Position numbers and translations under genes: made by a program
Shown here: in pieces, positions 19,298 through 29,400 of the stretch
How positions within the stretch are numbered: the stretch's first letter is position 1
How the letters are laid out: each line of letters opens with the position of its first letter
Notes under the pieces: generated by a model
The model's database searches: none
The model's input: the letters and a program-made list of their open reading frames with translations, nothing else
What the model was told of the DNA's origin: nothing
Source: Allomuricauda sp.
GTDB taxonomy: Bacteria > Bacteroidota > Bacteroidia > Flavobacteriales > Flavobacteriaceae
Assembly: GCF_028280385.1 (NCBI RefSeq)
Contig: NZ_JANQLX010000005.1
Coordinates: forward strand, 42,225 to 106,224
DNA length: 64,000 nt
Direction: 5' to 3'

Positions 19298-20622
19298 AGA
19301 AATTACCCCATATTTCTGCCCTAACGGTCATCGCCAATAGAAAAACCATCCAAAAGAACCCGCTTCCGTTTCACTATACCAATTTTGAAAGGTTAGGGGA
19401 TAGCTTTGTAGTTTCCATTCCCGCCGAAGGCAAGGTTATTTTTTCCAGAGATCCTGAAATGGTCAAGGCCGTACTTCAAAAAAAACATAGAAGTTTCGAA
19501 AAATCCAAACTACAGACCAAGGACTTGGCGAAATATATAGGCCACGGCCTGTTGACATCCAGTGGGGAACACTGGCGTACGCATAGAAGAATGATCCAAC
19601 CTGCATTCCATCAAAAGAAGTTAAAGGGATTGTTCACGATCATGCAACTGGCCATTCAAGAGGAACTACAGCGTATCCAACCAGATTCGCCACAGAATGC
19701 CTTGTCGCTAATGGGCGATTTGGCGTTTCAGGTGGTGGCAAAGACTCTGTTCAGTCACAACGACATTAGAAAACCCATGGCCGAGTTAAAGCGTATTACC
19801 GAGCTCAATCAAAATATGCTGGTCAAGGAAATGCGCAAGCCCTATTTTAGATGGTGGTTCCATCTCACGGGAGAGATTGGAAAGCATCTCAAGTTCAGTG
19901 ATCGGGCACGGGCCATTCTAAATACCCTGGTGGAAAACAGGATAGATCAGCAAACCGATGGCGATGACCTCTTGGACATGCTGCTCAATGCCACTTACGA
20001 AGATGGTACGCGTATGTCAAGAAAACAATTGTTGGATGAATTGATGATTTTATTCACGGCAGGGTATGAGACCACGGCAAGCGCCCTTTCCTTTACCCTT
20101 TACTTTTTGGCAAAGGACCCAGCATTGCAGGATAGGTTGTACCAAGAAATACAGGAAATGGACAATGAGTCCTACACATGGCAAGAGTTGGGAAAACTGG
20201 AGCTTGCTTCCAGCTGCATCAAGGAAGCCATGAGATTGTATCCTCCGGCCTATTTTATTGATAGGGTGGCCATTGAGGCTACGGAGCTCAACGGGTATCA
20301 AATCAAAAGTGGGACCATGGTTTTGCTATCCATGTATGAGCTTCACCGTCATAGATCGTGCTGGGATGATCCAGAGGAATATGTAGCTGACCGTTTTGTG
20401 GGATTGGACCCAAAATCCTATAGTGATTATTATTATCCATTTGGGGCCGGCCCACGGATGTGCATAGGAAATGCCATGGCCACTTATGAAATGCTCATTG
20501 CTGTGGTTGAAATCGTCAAAAAGTTTAGACTGTCCACGGCAATGGAAGCAGTGGATATCAATCCTTTGATTACTTTAAAGCCCCAAAGGATTAATTTAAA
20601 GTTTGAAAAACGGGAACAATAG
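19294..20622 (+). CDS. Cytochrome P450
   Basis: A soluble bacterial P450 of 442 residues, a heme-thiolate monooxygenase. All signatures are intact: the I-helix oxygen-binding motif AGYETTAS near 255, the ExxR motif EAMR near 308, and the heme loop [11 protein letters not shown] near 382 with the thiolate Cys. There is no N-terminal membrane anchor. No ferredoxin or reductase partner is encoded nearby, so the redox partner is elsewhere. The substrate cannot be told; similar class enzymes act on fatty acids or terpenoids. It is tightly packed between ruvB (4-nt overlap) and queG (1-nt overlap). Confidence 0.93.
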   Translation: MKKLPHISALTVIANRKTIQKNPLPFHYTNFERLGDSFVVSIPAEGKVIFSRDPEMVKAVLQKKHRSFEKSKLQTKDLAKYIGHGLLTSSGEHWRTHRRMIQPAFHQKKLKGLFTIMQLAIQEELQRIQPDSPQNALSLMGDLAFQVVAKTLFSHNDIRKPMAELKRITELNQNMLVKEMRKPYFRWWFHLTGEIGKHLKFSDRARAILNTLVENRIDQQTDGDDLLDMLLNATYEDGTRMSRKQLLDELMILFTAGYETTASALSFTLYFLAKDPALQDRLYQEIQEMDNESYTWQELGKLELASSCIKEAMRLYPPAYFIDRVAIEATELNGYQIKSGTMVLLSMYELHRHRSCWDDPEEYVADRFVGLDPKSYSDYYYPFGAGPRMCIGNAMATYEMLIAVVEIVKKFRLSTAMEAVDINPLITLKPQRINLKFEKREQ

Positions 20623-21539
20623 TGGGAGTGGAGCAGCATACTACAATGATCAAGGCCGAAGCCAAACGCCTCGGTTTTTTATCATGTGGTATATCCAAGG
20701 CCCAATTTTTGGAGGAGGAAGCCCCACGCCTGGAAAAATGGCTCAGGCAAGGTATGCATGGGGAAATGCGGTATATGGAGAACCATTTCGACAAGCGTTT
20801 GGACCCTACAAAATTGGTGGAAGGTTCTAAATCTGTCATCTCCCTATTACTTAACTATTATCCATCCGAACATCAAAATCAAGAGTCTTACAAGATATCC
20901 AAATACGCCTACGGAACGGATTATCACTTTGTGATAAAGGATAAATTAAAATCCTTGTTGCATTTTATCCAGGAGGAAATAGGGGAGGTACATGGCAGGG
21001 CCTTTGTGGATTCTGCCCCCGTATTGGACAAGGCCTGGGCCGCCAAAAGTGGTTTGGGGTGGATTGGGAAGCACAGCAATTTGCTCACCCAGCAGGTTGG
21101 TTCCTTTTATTTTATTGCAGAGTTGATTGTGGATTTGGAGCTGGAATATGATACCCCGGTTACCGATCATTGCGGAACTTGCACGGCCTGTATCGATGCT
21201 TGTCCAACAAAAGCCATTGTAGAACCCTACGTAGTGGATGGCAGCAAGTGCATTTCCTATTTTACCATTGAACTCAAAAATGAAATTCCAAGCGATTACC
21301 GGGGGAAGTTTGATGATTGGATGTTCGGCTGCGATGTTTGTCAGGATGTATGCCCTTGGAACCGATTTTCAAAAGCCCATAACGAACCTTTGTTTCAACC
21401 ACAACCGGACGTATTGACCATGACCAAAACAGATTGGGAGGAAATCACTGAGGATGTCTTCAGGGCCCTGTTTAAAAAATCGGCAGTAAAACGCACCAAA
21501 TTTGAAGGCCTAAAACGGAATATCAAGTTTTTGAAATAG
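20622..21539 (+). CDS. queG: Epoxyqueuosine reductase QueG
   Basis: QueG makes the last step of queuosine synthesis on tRNA, reducing epoxyqueuosine with cobalamin and two [4Fe-4S] clusters. The 305-residue protein has [12 protein letters not shown] near 183 and [11 protein letters not shown] near 236. It is shorter than the 379-residue E. coli enzyme and lacks room for the C-terminal HEAT-like part. The start is probably the GTG at 20622, overlapping the P450 stop, because flavobacterial QueG has about eight residues before the IKAEAKRLG motif. The ATG at 20646 is the alternative. Confidence 0.92.
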   Translation: MGVEQHTTMIKAEAKRLGFLSCGISKAQFLEEEAPRLEKWLRQGMHGEMRYMENHFDKRLDPTKLVEGSKSVISLLLNYYPSEHQNQESYKISKYAYGTDYHFVIKDKLKSLLHFIQEEIGEVHGRAFVDSAPVLDKAWAAKSGLGWIGKHSNLLTQQVGSFYFIAELIVDLELEYDTPVTDHCGTCTACIDACPTKAIVEPYVVDGSKCISYFTIELKNEIPSDYRGKFDDWMFGCDVCQDVCPWNRFSKAHNEPLFQPQPDVLTMTKTDWEEITEDVFRALFKKSAVKRTKFEGLKRNIKFLK

Positions 21540-21678
21540 AGGATTCCAAAATTTCAATCGTTTTCGTTAGGAATTTGCCAATTTTACCCTTGATATTTTA
21601 TTAATCGACTAGGGAAAGTGCTATATTCAAGGAATTTATGAAATTACGGCTAGCTACTCATTAAAATACTCCAACCCT

Positions 21679-23361
21679 ATGATTAAGATAAAGAAACCCC
21701 GGTTAAATTTTTGGCAGATTTGGAATATGAACGTGGGATTCTTTGGAATCCAGTTTAGTTTTGGTCTTCAACAAACTGCAGTAAGCCCAATTTTCTCCTT
21801 TTTAGGAGCCCATCACGATGAATTGCCCTTATTAAATTTAGCAGGTCCGGTTACTGGTCTACTCATTCAACCCATTATTGGAGCTATTTCGGATAAAACT
21901 TGGTCACCAAAATGGGGAGGTAGACGGAAGCCCTTTTTCTTGATTGGGGCCATCTTGGCCAGTTTGTGTCTGTTTGCATTCCCCTTTAGCCCAGAGCTCT
22001 GGTTTGCCGTGGGACTGCTTTGGATTTTGGACGCAGGTAACAATACAGCCATGGAACCCTATAGGGCTTTTGTTGGGGACAAGCTACCTGACGAACAGCT
22101 GACCTATGGGTACCAAATGCAGAGCTTGTTTGTTGGGGCCGGTATTACTTTGGCCAATATTTCGCTATTTGCCTTCCAACATTGGTTTAGCGTAAGTGGG
22201 GAATCAAGCGGTTTGTTTGACACTACGGTTGAAACGGCCTCATCCATTCCAACATGGGTGTATTATTCGTTCTTTTTAGGGGCCTTGGCCTCCATAGGAA
22301 CCGTAATGTGGTCCGTTTGGAAAACACCAGAGATTCCTCCATCAGATGAGGAGTTGAAAGAAATTCAGGAGCATACTGCAAATACTCCGGCTCCAATCAT
22401 TCAAATATTAAGTGTTCTTCTTGTCATATTTTCTGTTCCCTTGTTATTGGGGTATGTAACGGGAGAACTGGTGCCCGCCCTCTGGCATAATATCAATCTT
22501 TGGGTAGTCATCGTTTTGGTGTACGCCTTTTTCTGGTTATTCATGTTATATAGAATCATCAAGAGAAATAAATCCAATAGGACCATTGCGAAATTGGGGG
22601 ATACCTTGGACCCACTGCTTGAAGCTGCAGAGGCAATTGGTGAGATGCCTGGTTTTCTGTGGAAATTGGCTGCCGTTTACCTTTTTCAGTGGTACGCCCT
22701 ATTTGTGTATTGGCAGTTTATGCCCCCGATGCTAAGGACCAGTTTATATGGGATTTCAAATGAGGACAATGAAAAATTCGATGGAATAATGAAATCCTTT
22801 AAGTCCGGTGCGGAAATTAGTGCACAGGATCAAGCCTTTGCTGAAAACATACAATCTTTGGCCGAACAAGCGTTGGGTCATGCCGGCCTCATGAACGGAA
22901 CCTATAACTTCGTAACCATGCTTGTTGCCTTGGCCCTGGTACCAGTGGCTACCAAAATAGGATCTAAGCTGGTCTATGTCGTTTGTTTGTTCCTAACGGC
23001 GCTGGCTATGTTGAGTATGCCTTACATAACCGATAAATGGTTGCTGTTGTTGCCCATGGTGCTGTTTGGTATCGGCTGGGCGGCCATGATGGGTATCCCA
23101 TATGCCATGGTTTCCAAGGTTATTCCTGAAGAACGGCGAGGTGTTTATATGGGTATTGTCAACATGATGATCGTAATACCCATGTTGATACAAACGGTAA
23201 GTTTTGGTCCCCTTATCAAAAATGTGTTGAGCAATGATGCCACCTATGCCATTCTATTTGCAGGGGTATTCTTTTTCATTGCCGGTGTTCTTGCCATGCG
23301 TCTCAATTTGCCCAAGGAAAAACTGGACAATAAATTGGATGTGGGTACGACGGAAGAGTAA
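21679..23361 (+). CDS. MFS transporter, SLC45/sucrose-carrier-like
   Basis: A 560-residue inner-membrane carrier with about twelve hydrophobic segments. The first half contains the MFS signature between helices 2 and 3 (ISDKTWSPKWGGRRKPFFLIG region, near residues 73-93) and a DAGNN motif. Both are typical of the SLC45/plant sucrose transporter branch, which co-transport sugars with protons. A soluble insert lies near residues 350-400. No sugar-degrading genes are adjacent, so the substrate is unknown. It precedes maeB on the same strand but with a gap containing an inverted repeat. Confidence 0.8.
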   Translation: MIKIKKPRLNFWQIWNMNVGFFGIQFSFGLQQTAVSPIFSFLGAHHDELPLLNLAGPVTGLLIQPIIGAISDKTWSPKWGGRRKPFFLIGAILASLCLFAFPFSPELWFAVGLLWILDAGNNTAMEPYRAFVGDKLPDEQLTYGYQMQSLFVGAGITLANISLFAFQHWFSVSGESSGLFDTTVETASSIPTWVYYSFFLGALASIGTVMWSVWKTPEIPPSDEELKEIQEHTANTPAPIIQILSVLLVIFSVPLLLGYVTGELVPALWHNINLWVVIVLVYAFFWLFMLYRIIKRNKSNRTIAKLGDTLDPLLEAAEAIGEMPGFLWKLAAVYLFQWYALFVYWQFMPPMLRTSLYGISNEDNEKFDGIMKSFKSGAEISAQDQAFAENIQSLAEQALGHAGLMNGTYNFVTMLVALALVPVATKIGSKLVYVVCLFLTALAMLSMPYITDKWLLLLPMVLFGIGWAAMMGIPYAMVSKVIPEERRGVYMGIVNMMIVIPMLIQTVSFGPLIKNVLSNDATYAILFAGVFFFIAGVLAMRLNLPKEKLDNKLDVGTTEE

Positions 23362-23387
23362 ATGGAACCTTAAACCAATCAAGAATC

Positions 23388-23418
23388 AAGGGTATTTTTC
23401 TAAATGGAGAATACCCTT
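23388..23418. promoter_or_regulatory. Inverted repeat upstream of maeB
   Basis: AAGGGTATT (23388-23396) and AATACCCTT (23410-23418) are perfect 9-bp arms around a 13-nt centre. The repeat overlaps a possible weak promoter (T-run at 23395-23399 and TACCTTTA at 23418-23425). It has no T-tail after it, so an operator is more likely than a terminator. Confidence 0.4.
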
Positions 23419-23448
23419 ACCTTTACCCCTTATTTCAGAACCATCTAT

Positions 23449-25749
23449 ATGAGCAAAGAAAAGCACAGGAGGGAAGCTTTACTATACCATGCTAAGCCCC
23501 AACCCGGAAAGATCAAGATTGTGCCCACAAAGCCCTATGCCACCCAACGCGATTTGGCCCTGGCCTATTCTCCCGGAGTTGCCGAGCCTTGTTTGGAAAT
23601 AGAAAAGAACAAGGCCGATGTGTACCGCTACACCGCCAAAGGGAATATTGTTGCCGTAATCTCAAACGGAACCGCTGTTTTGGGATTGGGAAATATTGGC
23701 CCGGAGGCCTCCAAACCGGTAATGGAAGGGAAGAGCCTTTTATTTAAAATATTTGCGGACATTGATGGTATCGATATTGAGTTGGATACTGAGGATGTGG
23801 ACAAGTTCATTGAAACCGTCAAGACCATAGCGCCAACTTTTGGAGGAATAAACTTGGAGGATATAAAAGCTCCCGAAGCCTTCGAAATTGAAAGGCGACT
23901 GAAAGAGGAGTTGGATATTCCGGTAATGCACGACGATCAGCATGGAACTGCTATTATTTCCGCAGCGGCGCTATTGAATGCATTGGAAATAACCCATAAA
24001 AAAATTGAGAAGGTCAAAATTGTGGTCAGCGGTGCTGGAGCAGCAGCAGTTTCCTGCACCCGATTATACAAAGCGTTTGGGGCCAGCGCAGAGAACATTG
24101 TTATGCTTGATAGCAAGGGTGTTATCCGTAGCGACCGGGAAAATTTGTCAGACGAAAAGCGCGAGTTTTCAACGGATCGCAAGATTGACACCTTGGAGGA
24201 GGCCATGAAAGATGCAGATGTGTTTATCGGCCTTTCCATAGCCAATATTCTTAGCCCGGAAATGTTGGAGTCCATGGCGAAGGATCCCATAGTTTTTGCC
24301 ATGGCCAATCCAGATCCGGAAATTGAATACAGTTTGGCATGTAAGACGAGAAAGGACATTATTATGGCCACTGGTCGTTCCGATCATCCCAATCAGGTAA
24401 ACAATGTGTTGGGGTTCCCGTTTATTTTTAGGGGAGCGCTTGATGTTAGGGCCACCAAGATCAATGAAGAAATGAAAATGGCAGCGGTCAGGGCGCTGGC
24501 GGACTTAACACGTGAACCGGTGCCAGAGCAGGTGAACATTGCTTATGATACAACCCGTTTGGCGTTCGGAAAAGACTATATAATCCCAAAACCCTTTGAC
24601 CCAAGATTGATTACAAAGATTCCACCTGCCGTGGCCAAGGCCGCTATGGAAAGTGGAGTGGCCAAAGCACCCATACAGGATTGGAAAAAGTACGAGGAGG
24701 AATTGTACCAGCGGTCCGGAAACGATAACAAGGCGGTTCGGTTGATGCACAACAGGGCACGTTTGAATCCCAAGCGTATCGTTTTTGCCGAAGCGGAATT
24801 GTTGGATGTAATGAAGGCCGCACAAATTGTGCATGAGGAAGGTATCGCCATTCCCATATTGTTGGGCAATAGGGAAATCATAGAGGGGTTGAAGAAAGAA
24901 CTGGAATTTGACGCCGAAGTTGAAATAATAGACCCAAGATCGGATGAGTCCAAAGAAATACGTACCCAATATGCCATGAAACTCTGGGAATCCAGAAAGC
25001 GTAAGGGAGAAACCCAGTACAGCGCGCGTATAAATATGGGGAAACGCAATTATTTTGGAGCCATGATGGTTTTGGAAGGCGATGCCGATGGGATGATCTC
25101 GGGTTACTCCAGGGCGTATCCGAAGGTGCTTAAACCTGTCTTTGAAGTATTGGGAAGGGCAAAAGGAGTGGCTAAAGCATCCACGGTAAATATCATGATT
25201 ACGGATCGTGGTCCCCTGTTCTTGGCGGATACTTCCATAAATGTAGACCCCAATGCAGAAGAACTGGCTGAAATTGCCCAGATGACGGCCAATGTGGCCA
25301 GTACTTTTGGATTCAATCCCGTAATGGCCTTGTTGTCCTATGCCAACTATGGCTCATCCAGTCATCCCAACGCCCAGAAAGTGAGGGAAGCTGTTCGAAT
25401 CTTGCATGAAAGAAACCCTGAACTTGTGGTTGATGGGGAAATCCAGACCGATTTTGCCCTGGACCAGGAGTTATGCCATAACAATTTCCCATTTTCCAAA
25501 CTGGCAGGCAAAAAAGTGAATACCCTGATATTTCCAAATTTGGATTCGGCCAACATCACCTACAAATTGCTGAAAGGGCTGCACAACGCGGAATCCATTG
25601 GACCTATTATGGTTGGATTAAGACGATCCGCCCACATTTTACAATTAGGAGCCAGTGTGGATGAAATGGTGAATATGGCCGCGGTGGCGGTAATAGATGC
25701 CCAGGAACGGGAAAAGCGTAGAAAGGCCCATATGCATATTGAAGATTAG
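23449..25749 (+). CDS. maeB: NADP-dependent malic enzyme with phosphotransacetylase-like domain
   Basis: This enzyme oxidatively decarboxylates malate to pyruvate and gives NADPH. The 766 residues match the two-part MaeB design (E. coli MaeB is 759). Residues about 1-430 form the malic enzyme part (ALAYSPGVAEPCLEI, MHDDQHGTA, and the dinucleotide fold VVSGAGAAAVS). Residues about 435-766 form a phosphate acetyltransferase-like domain (ISGYSRAYPKVLKP, FPNLDSANITYKLL). In MaeB enzymes this second domain is regulatory rather than catalytic. The ATG at 23449 was chosen; an upstream in-frame ATG at 23404 lies in the probable promoter. Confidence 0.95.
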   Translation: MSKEKHRREALLYHAKPQPGKIKIVPTKPYATQRDLALAYSPGVAEPCLEIEKNKADVYRYTAKGNIVAVISNGTAVLGLGNIGPEASKPVMEGKSLLFKIFADIDGIDIELDTEDVDKFIETVKTIAPTFGGINLEDIKAPEAFEIERRLKEELDIPVMHDDQHGTAIISAAALLNALEITHKKIEKVKIVVSGAGAAAVSCTRLYKAFGASAENIVMLDSKGVIRSDRENLSDEKREFSTDRKIDTLEEAMKDADVFIGLSIANILSPEMLESMAKDPIVFAMANPDPEIEYSLACKTRKDIIMATGRSDHPNQVNNVLGFPFIFRGALDVRATKINEEMKMAAVRALADLTREPVPEQVNIAYDTTRLAFGKDYIIPKPFDPRLITKIPPAVAKAAMESGVAKAPIQDWKKYEEELYQRSGNDNKAVRLMHNRARLNPKRIVFAEAELLDVMKAAQIVHEEGIAIPILLGNREIIEGLKKELEFDAEVEIIDPRSDESKEIRTQYAMKLWESRKRKGETQYSARINMGKRNYFGAMMVLEGDADGMISGYSRAYPKVLKPVFEVLGRAKGVAKASTVNIMITDRGPLFLADTSINVDPNAEELAEIAQMTANVASTFGFNPVMALLSYANYGSSSHPNAQKVREAVRILHERNPELVVDGEIQTDFALDQELCHNNFPFSKLAGKKVNTLIFPNLDSANITYKLLKGLHNAESIGPIMVGLRRSAHILQLGASVDEMVNMAAVAVIDAQEREKRRKAHMHIED

Positions 25750-25863
25750 GTCGTAGCTTTAGTGGACCATGAACAATTTACAATAACCTTTTATCCATTT
25801 ATCTAGCATCCAACAATCGAAAAATCCAATAAGCGAACAATCCCTTAATCCAATACTCCAACC

Positions 25864-26445
25864 ATGATCACCCATCTTTCCGGAAAACTGGTCGAAAAAA
25901 ATCCCACCTATGTCATTGTGGAATGCCATGGGGTTGGGTACTTTTTGAATATTTCATTGCACACTTTTTCGTTGCTTCCCAATGAGGAAAACATCCGACT
26001 TTTCACTCATTTGCAGGTCAAGGAAGATGCCCACACTTTGTTTGGATTTGTGGAAAAATCGGAACGTGAGATATTTCGGTTGTTGCTTTCGGTTTCCGGG
26101 ATTGGTTCCAGTACTGCCCGGACCATGTTGTCTTCTTTAACACCTACCCAGGTCAGGGATGCCATTGCCAACGGAGATGTCCCTTCCATACAGGCAATCA
26201 AGGGGATAGGTGCCAAAACCGCCCAACGCGTGATTTTGGATCTAAAAGACAAGATTTTAAAAGTGTACGATATGGGCGAAGTTTCCCTTCAATCAAACAA
26301 TACAAGCAAAGAAGAAGCGTTATCTGCTTTAGAGGTTCTTGGTTTCGTCCGTAGACAATCTGAAAAGGTTGTGGACAAGGTACTGGCCGAGGATCCTACA
26401 TTAAGCGTTGAGGACATTATTAAACTGGCGCTGAAAAATTTGTAA
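25864..26445 (+). CDS. ruvA: Holliday junction helicase subunit RuvA
   Basis: RuvA binds four-way junctions and directs RuvB. The 193 residues contain the N-terminal OB fold (ITHLSGKLVEKNPTYVIVE), the two helix-hairpin-helix motifs in the middle (VSGIGSSTAR near 77 and IKGIGAKTAQR near 113), and the RuvB-contacting C-terminal domain (about 145-193). It lies between maeB and sprA, a neighbourhood I recall as common in Flavobacteriaceae. The 27-nt gap to sprA suggests co-transcription. Confidence 0.95.
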   Translation: MITHLSGKLVEKNPTYVIVECHGVGYFLNISLHTFSLLPNEENIRLFTHLQVKEDAHTLFGFVEKSEREIFRLLLSVSGIGSSTARTMLSSLTPTQVRDAIANGDVPSIQAIKGIGAKTAQRVILDLKDKILKVYDMGEVSLQSNNTSKEEALSALEVLGFVRRQSEKVVDKVLAEDPTLSVEDIIKLALKNL

Positions 26446-26471
26446 CAAGTTTGAAAAGAGGGGCAAAACCA

Positions 26472-29400
26472 ATGCTTAAACCCTTTAGGTTTAAGTACTT
26501 TTTCTTATACATATGTTTTCTGATGGCCGCCACTACAATGGGCCAGGAGACCAATGAGCAGGTTCAGGACTCGGTAAAGACCGGTGTTGCACTTGGCCGA
26601 TTGATTTTGGAGAACCCCGATAGCATTATTGCCAAATACACCTACGACCCCAAACTTGATCGCTATATATACACGGAAAGCGTTGGGGATTTTGACATCA
26701 CGCATCCCATTATCCTAACCCCGGAGCAGTATTTCGACTTGGTCCGAAAGGAACAGATGAGGTCCTATTTTAAGGAAAAAATTGATGCCTTCACAGGACA
26801 AAAGGCAGGAACGGAGGAGGCTCGAAAAAACCTTTTGCCCAACTTTTATGTAAACAGCAACTTTTTTGAATCCATTTTTGGTGGGAATACCATTGAGGTT
26901 ATCCCACAAGGTTCTGTTGCCATGGACTTGGGAATTTTATGGCAAAAAAACGACAACCCGGCACTTTCGCCCAGAAACCGGACCAATCTTTCTTTTGATT
27001 TTGATCAGCGAATCAGTCTAAGTCTTTTGGGTAAGGTTGGAGAGCGACTTCAAGTAACGGCAAACTACGACACTGAGGCTGTTTTTGATTTTCAAAACCT
27101 GGTAAAACTGGATTACACCCCTACCGAAGACGATATACTCCGTAAAATTGAAATCGGTAACGTGAACATGCCGCTCAATAGCTCCTTGATTACCGGGGCT
27201 CAAAGTCTGTTCGGGGTGAAGACCCAGTTACAGTTCGGTAGAACCACGGTGACCGCCGTGTTCTCAGAACAGCGCTCGCAAAACAACACCGTTGTGGCCC
27301 AAGGAGGAGGAACCTTAAATGAATTTGCCTTGACCGCCTTGGATTATGACGAGGATAAACACTTTTTCTTGGCCCAATACTTTAGGGACAATTACGACAG
27401 GGCCTTGTCCAACTATCCATTTATACGAAGTGAGGTACAGATTACGAGATTGGAGGTGTGGGTAACCAACAGGAACCAACAGACCTTAAATGTGAGGAAT
27501 GTGGTGGCCATCCAAGATCTAGGGGAGTCCGAACTAGGCCAGAACGGAAGGGAAAAAACCAGAATCGGAATTGCCGGAGGTGCTCCAGGTGGCTTCTTCA
27601 ACGTTTTTGGGAACAATGCACCACCCCAAAATGGGGCTAACGATTTTGACCCTGCCCAAATTGGAACAGGCGCACTTACCCAATCCATTAGGGATATCGC
27701 AACCGTGGAACAAGGCTTCAATACCGGGGGATACCAAATGAACCAGGGATTTGATTACGCCATCCTGGAAAATGCCCGAAAATTGGAGCAAGGGAGGGAT
27801 TATCAATTCGATACCCAGTTAGGGTATATCTCCTTGAACCAAAGATTGAGCAACGATGAGGTTTTAGGGGTAGCATTTCAATATACCATTGGAGATCAGG
27901 TGTACCAGGTAGGGGAGTTTGCCAATGGCGGTGTGGATGCCACTACCGTATCCGGTGGGGTAAATCCCATTATCGAAAACAACACTTTGATTCTGAAATT
28001 GCTGAAAAGTAACATTACCAATGTGGATGATCCCATTTGGGATTTGATGATGAAAAACATCTACGCCACAGGAGCATTTCAGTTGAGCCAGGAAGACTTT
28101 AAACTGAATATTCTTTATTCAGACCCTACGCCGCGTAACTATATCACACCTGTGGACCCCAATGCTGGATGGCCCGCTGGACTTGAAGAACGCATATTGA
28201 TTGATGTTTTCAATCTAGATCGCCTGAACATTTACAACGACGTTCAGCCGGGCGGGGATGGATTCTTTGATTATGTTCCCGGGATAACCGTAGATACCCA
28301 AAGTGGACGAATCATTTTTACCAAGGTGGAACCCTTTGGGGAATATTTGTTCAATGAGCTCGGAGGGGGAACCTATGATGTTGAGAATGACCAGGGCTAC
28401 AATCCCAATCAGCAGCGATATGTATTCCGGAATATGTACGCCAAGACGAAGGCGGCCTCGCTTCAGGATGCAGAGAAGAACCGTTTCCAAATAAAAGGTA
28501 GATACAAGTCCGAAGGAAACAACGGTATTCCTATTGGGGCTTTTAATGTGCCTAGAGGTTCTGTGCGCGTTACCGCAGGTGGGAGACAACTCCAAGAAGG
28601 TATAGATTATACAGTAAACTACCAGGCCGGCACCGTACAAATCTTGGATCCAAGCCTGGCGGCTTCCAATACCCCGATCAACATTTCTGTGGAAAACAAT
28701 GCGGTATTTGGGCAGCAGACAAGAAGATTTACCGGAGTTAACGTGGAGCACAAGTTCAATGAGAAATTTATATTGGGCGGAACCATCCTAAACCTCAACG
28801 AGCGACCACTTACCCAAAAATCCAACTTTGGGGTGGAACCAGTGAACAATACGATTTTTGGACTGAATGGTAATTTTAGTACCGAATTGCCATTTTTGAC
28901 CCGTTTGGCCAATAAACTCCCCAACATTGATACAGATGTACCCTCTAATCTATCAATTCGGGGAGAAGTGGCCTTTTTAAAACCCAATTCCCCAAAAAAT
29001 GCCGATTTTCAAGGGGAAACAACCACCTATCTCGACGACTTTGAAGGAGCACAGGCCCTGATTGATATACGTTCCAGCCTTGGTTGGTCCCTGGCAAGTC
29101 CACCAGTTGAATTTTTGGAAGACCGCACCGATATAGATGTTGGCTACGAACGGGCCAAAATGTCCTGGTATACCATCGACCCTATATTTTATACTAATCA
29201 GAGGCCATCCGGTATTTCTGACAATGATATTTCCCTAAACGAAACCCGAAGGGTTTTTATCAATGAGGTCTTTACGGAAACCGATATTGCCCAAGGGCAG
29301 ACCCAGGTTCAGGGAACCCTGGATTTGGTGTACTATCCAAACGACAAAGGTCCTTATAATGCCAATCCGAATTTTGCAGCCGAAACCCCAGACGATAAAT

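Noticed and set aside
23404..23448. Upstream ATG of maeB
   Set aside because: It falls within the inverted repeat and probable promoter region, and the family N-terminus begins at MSKEKHRREALLYH.
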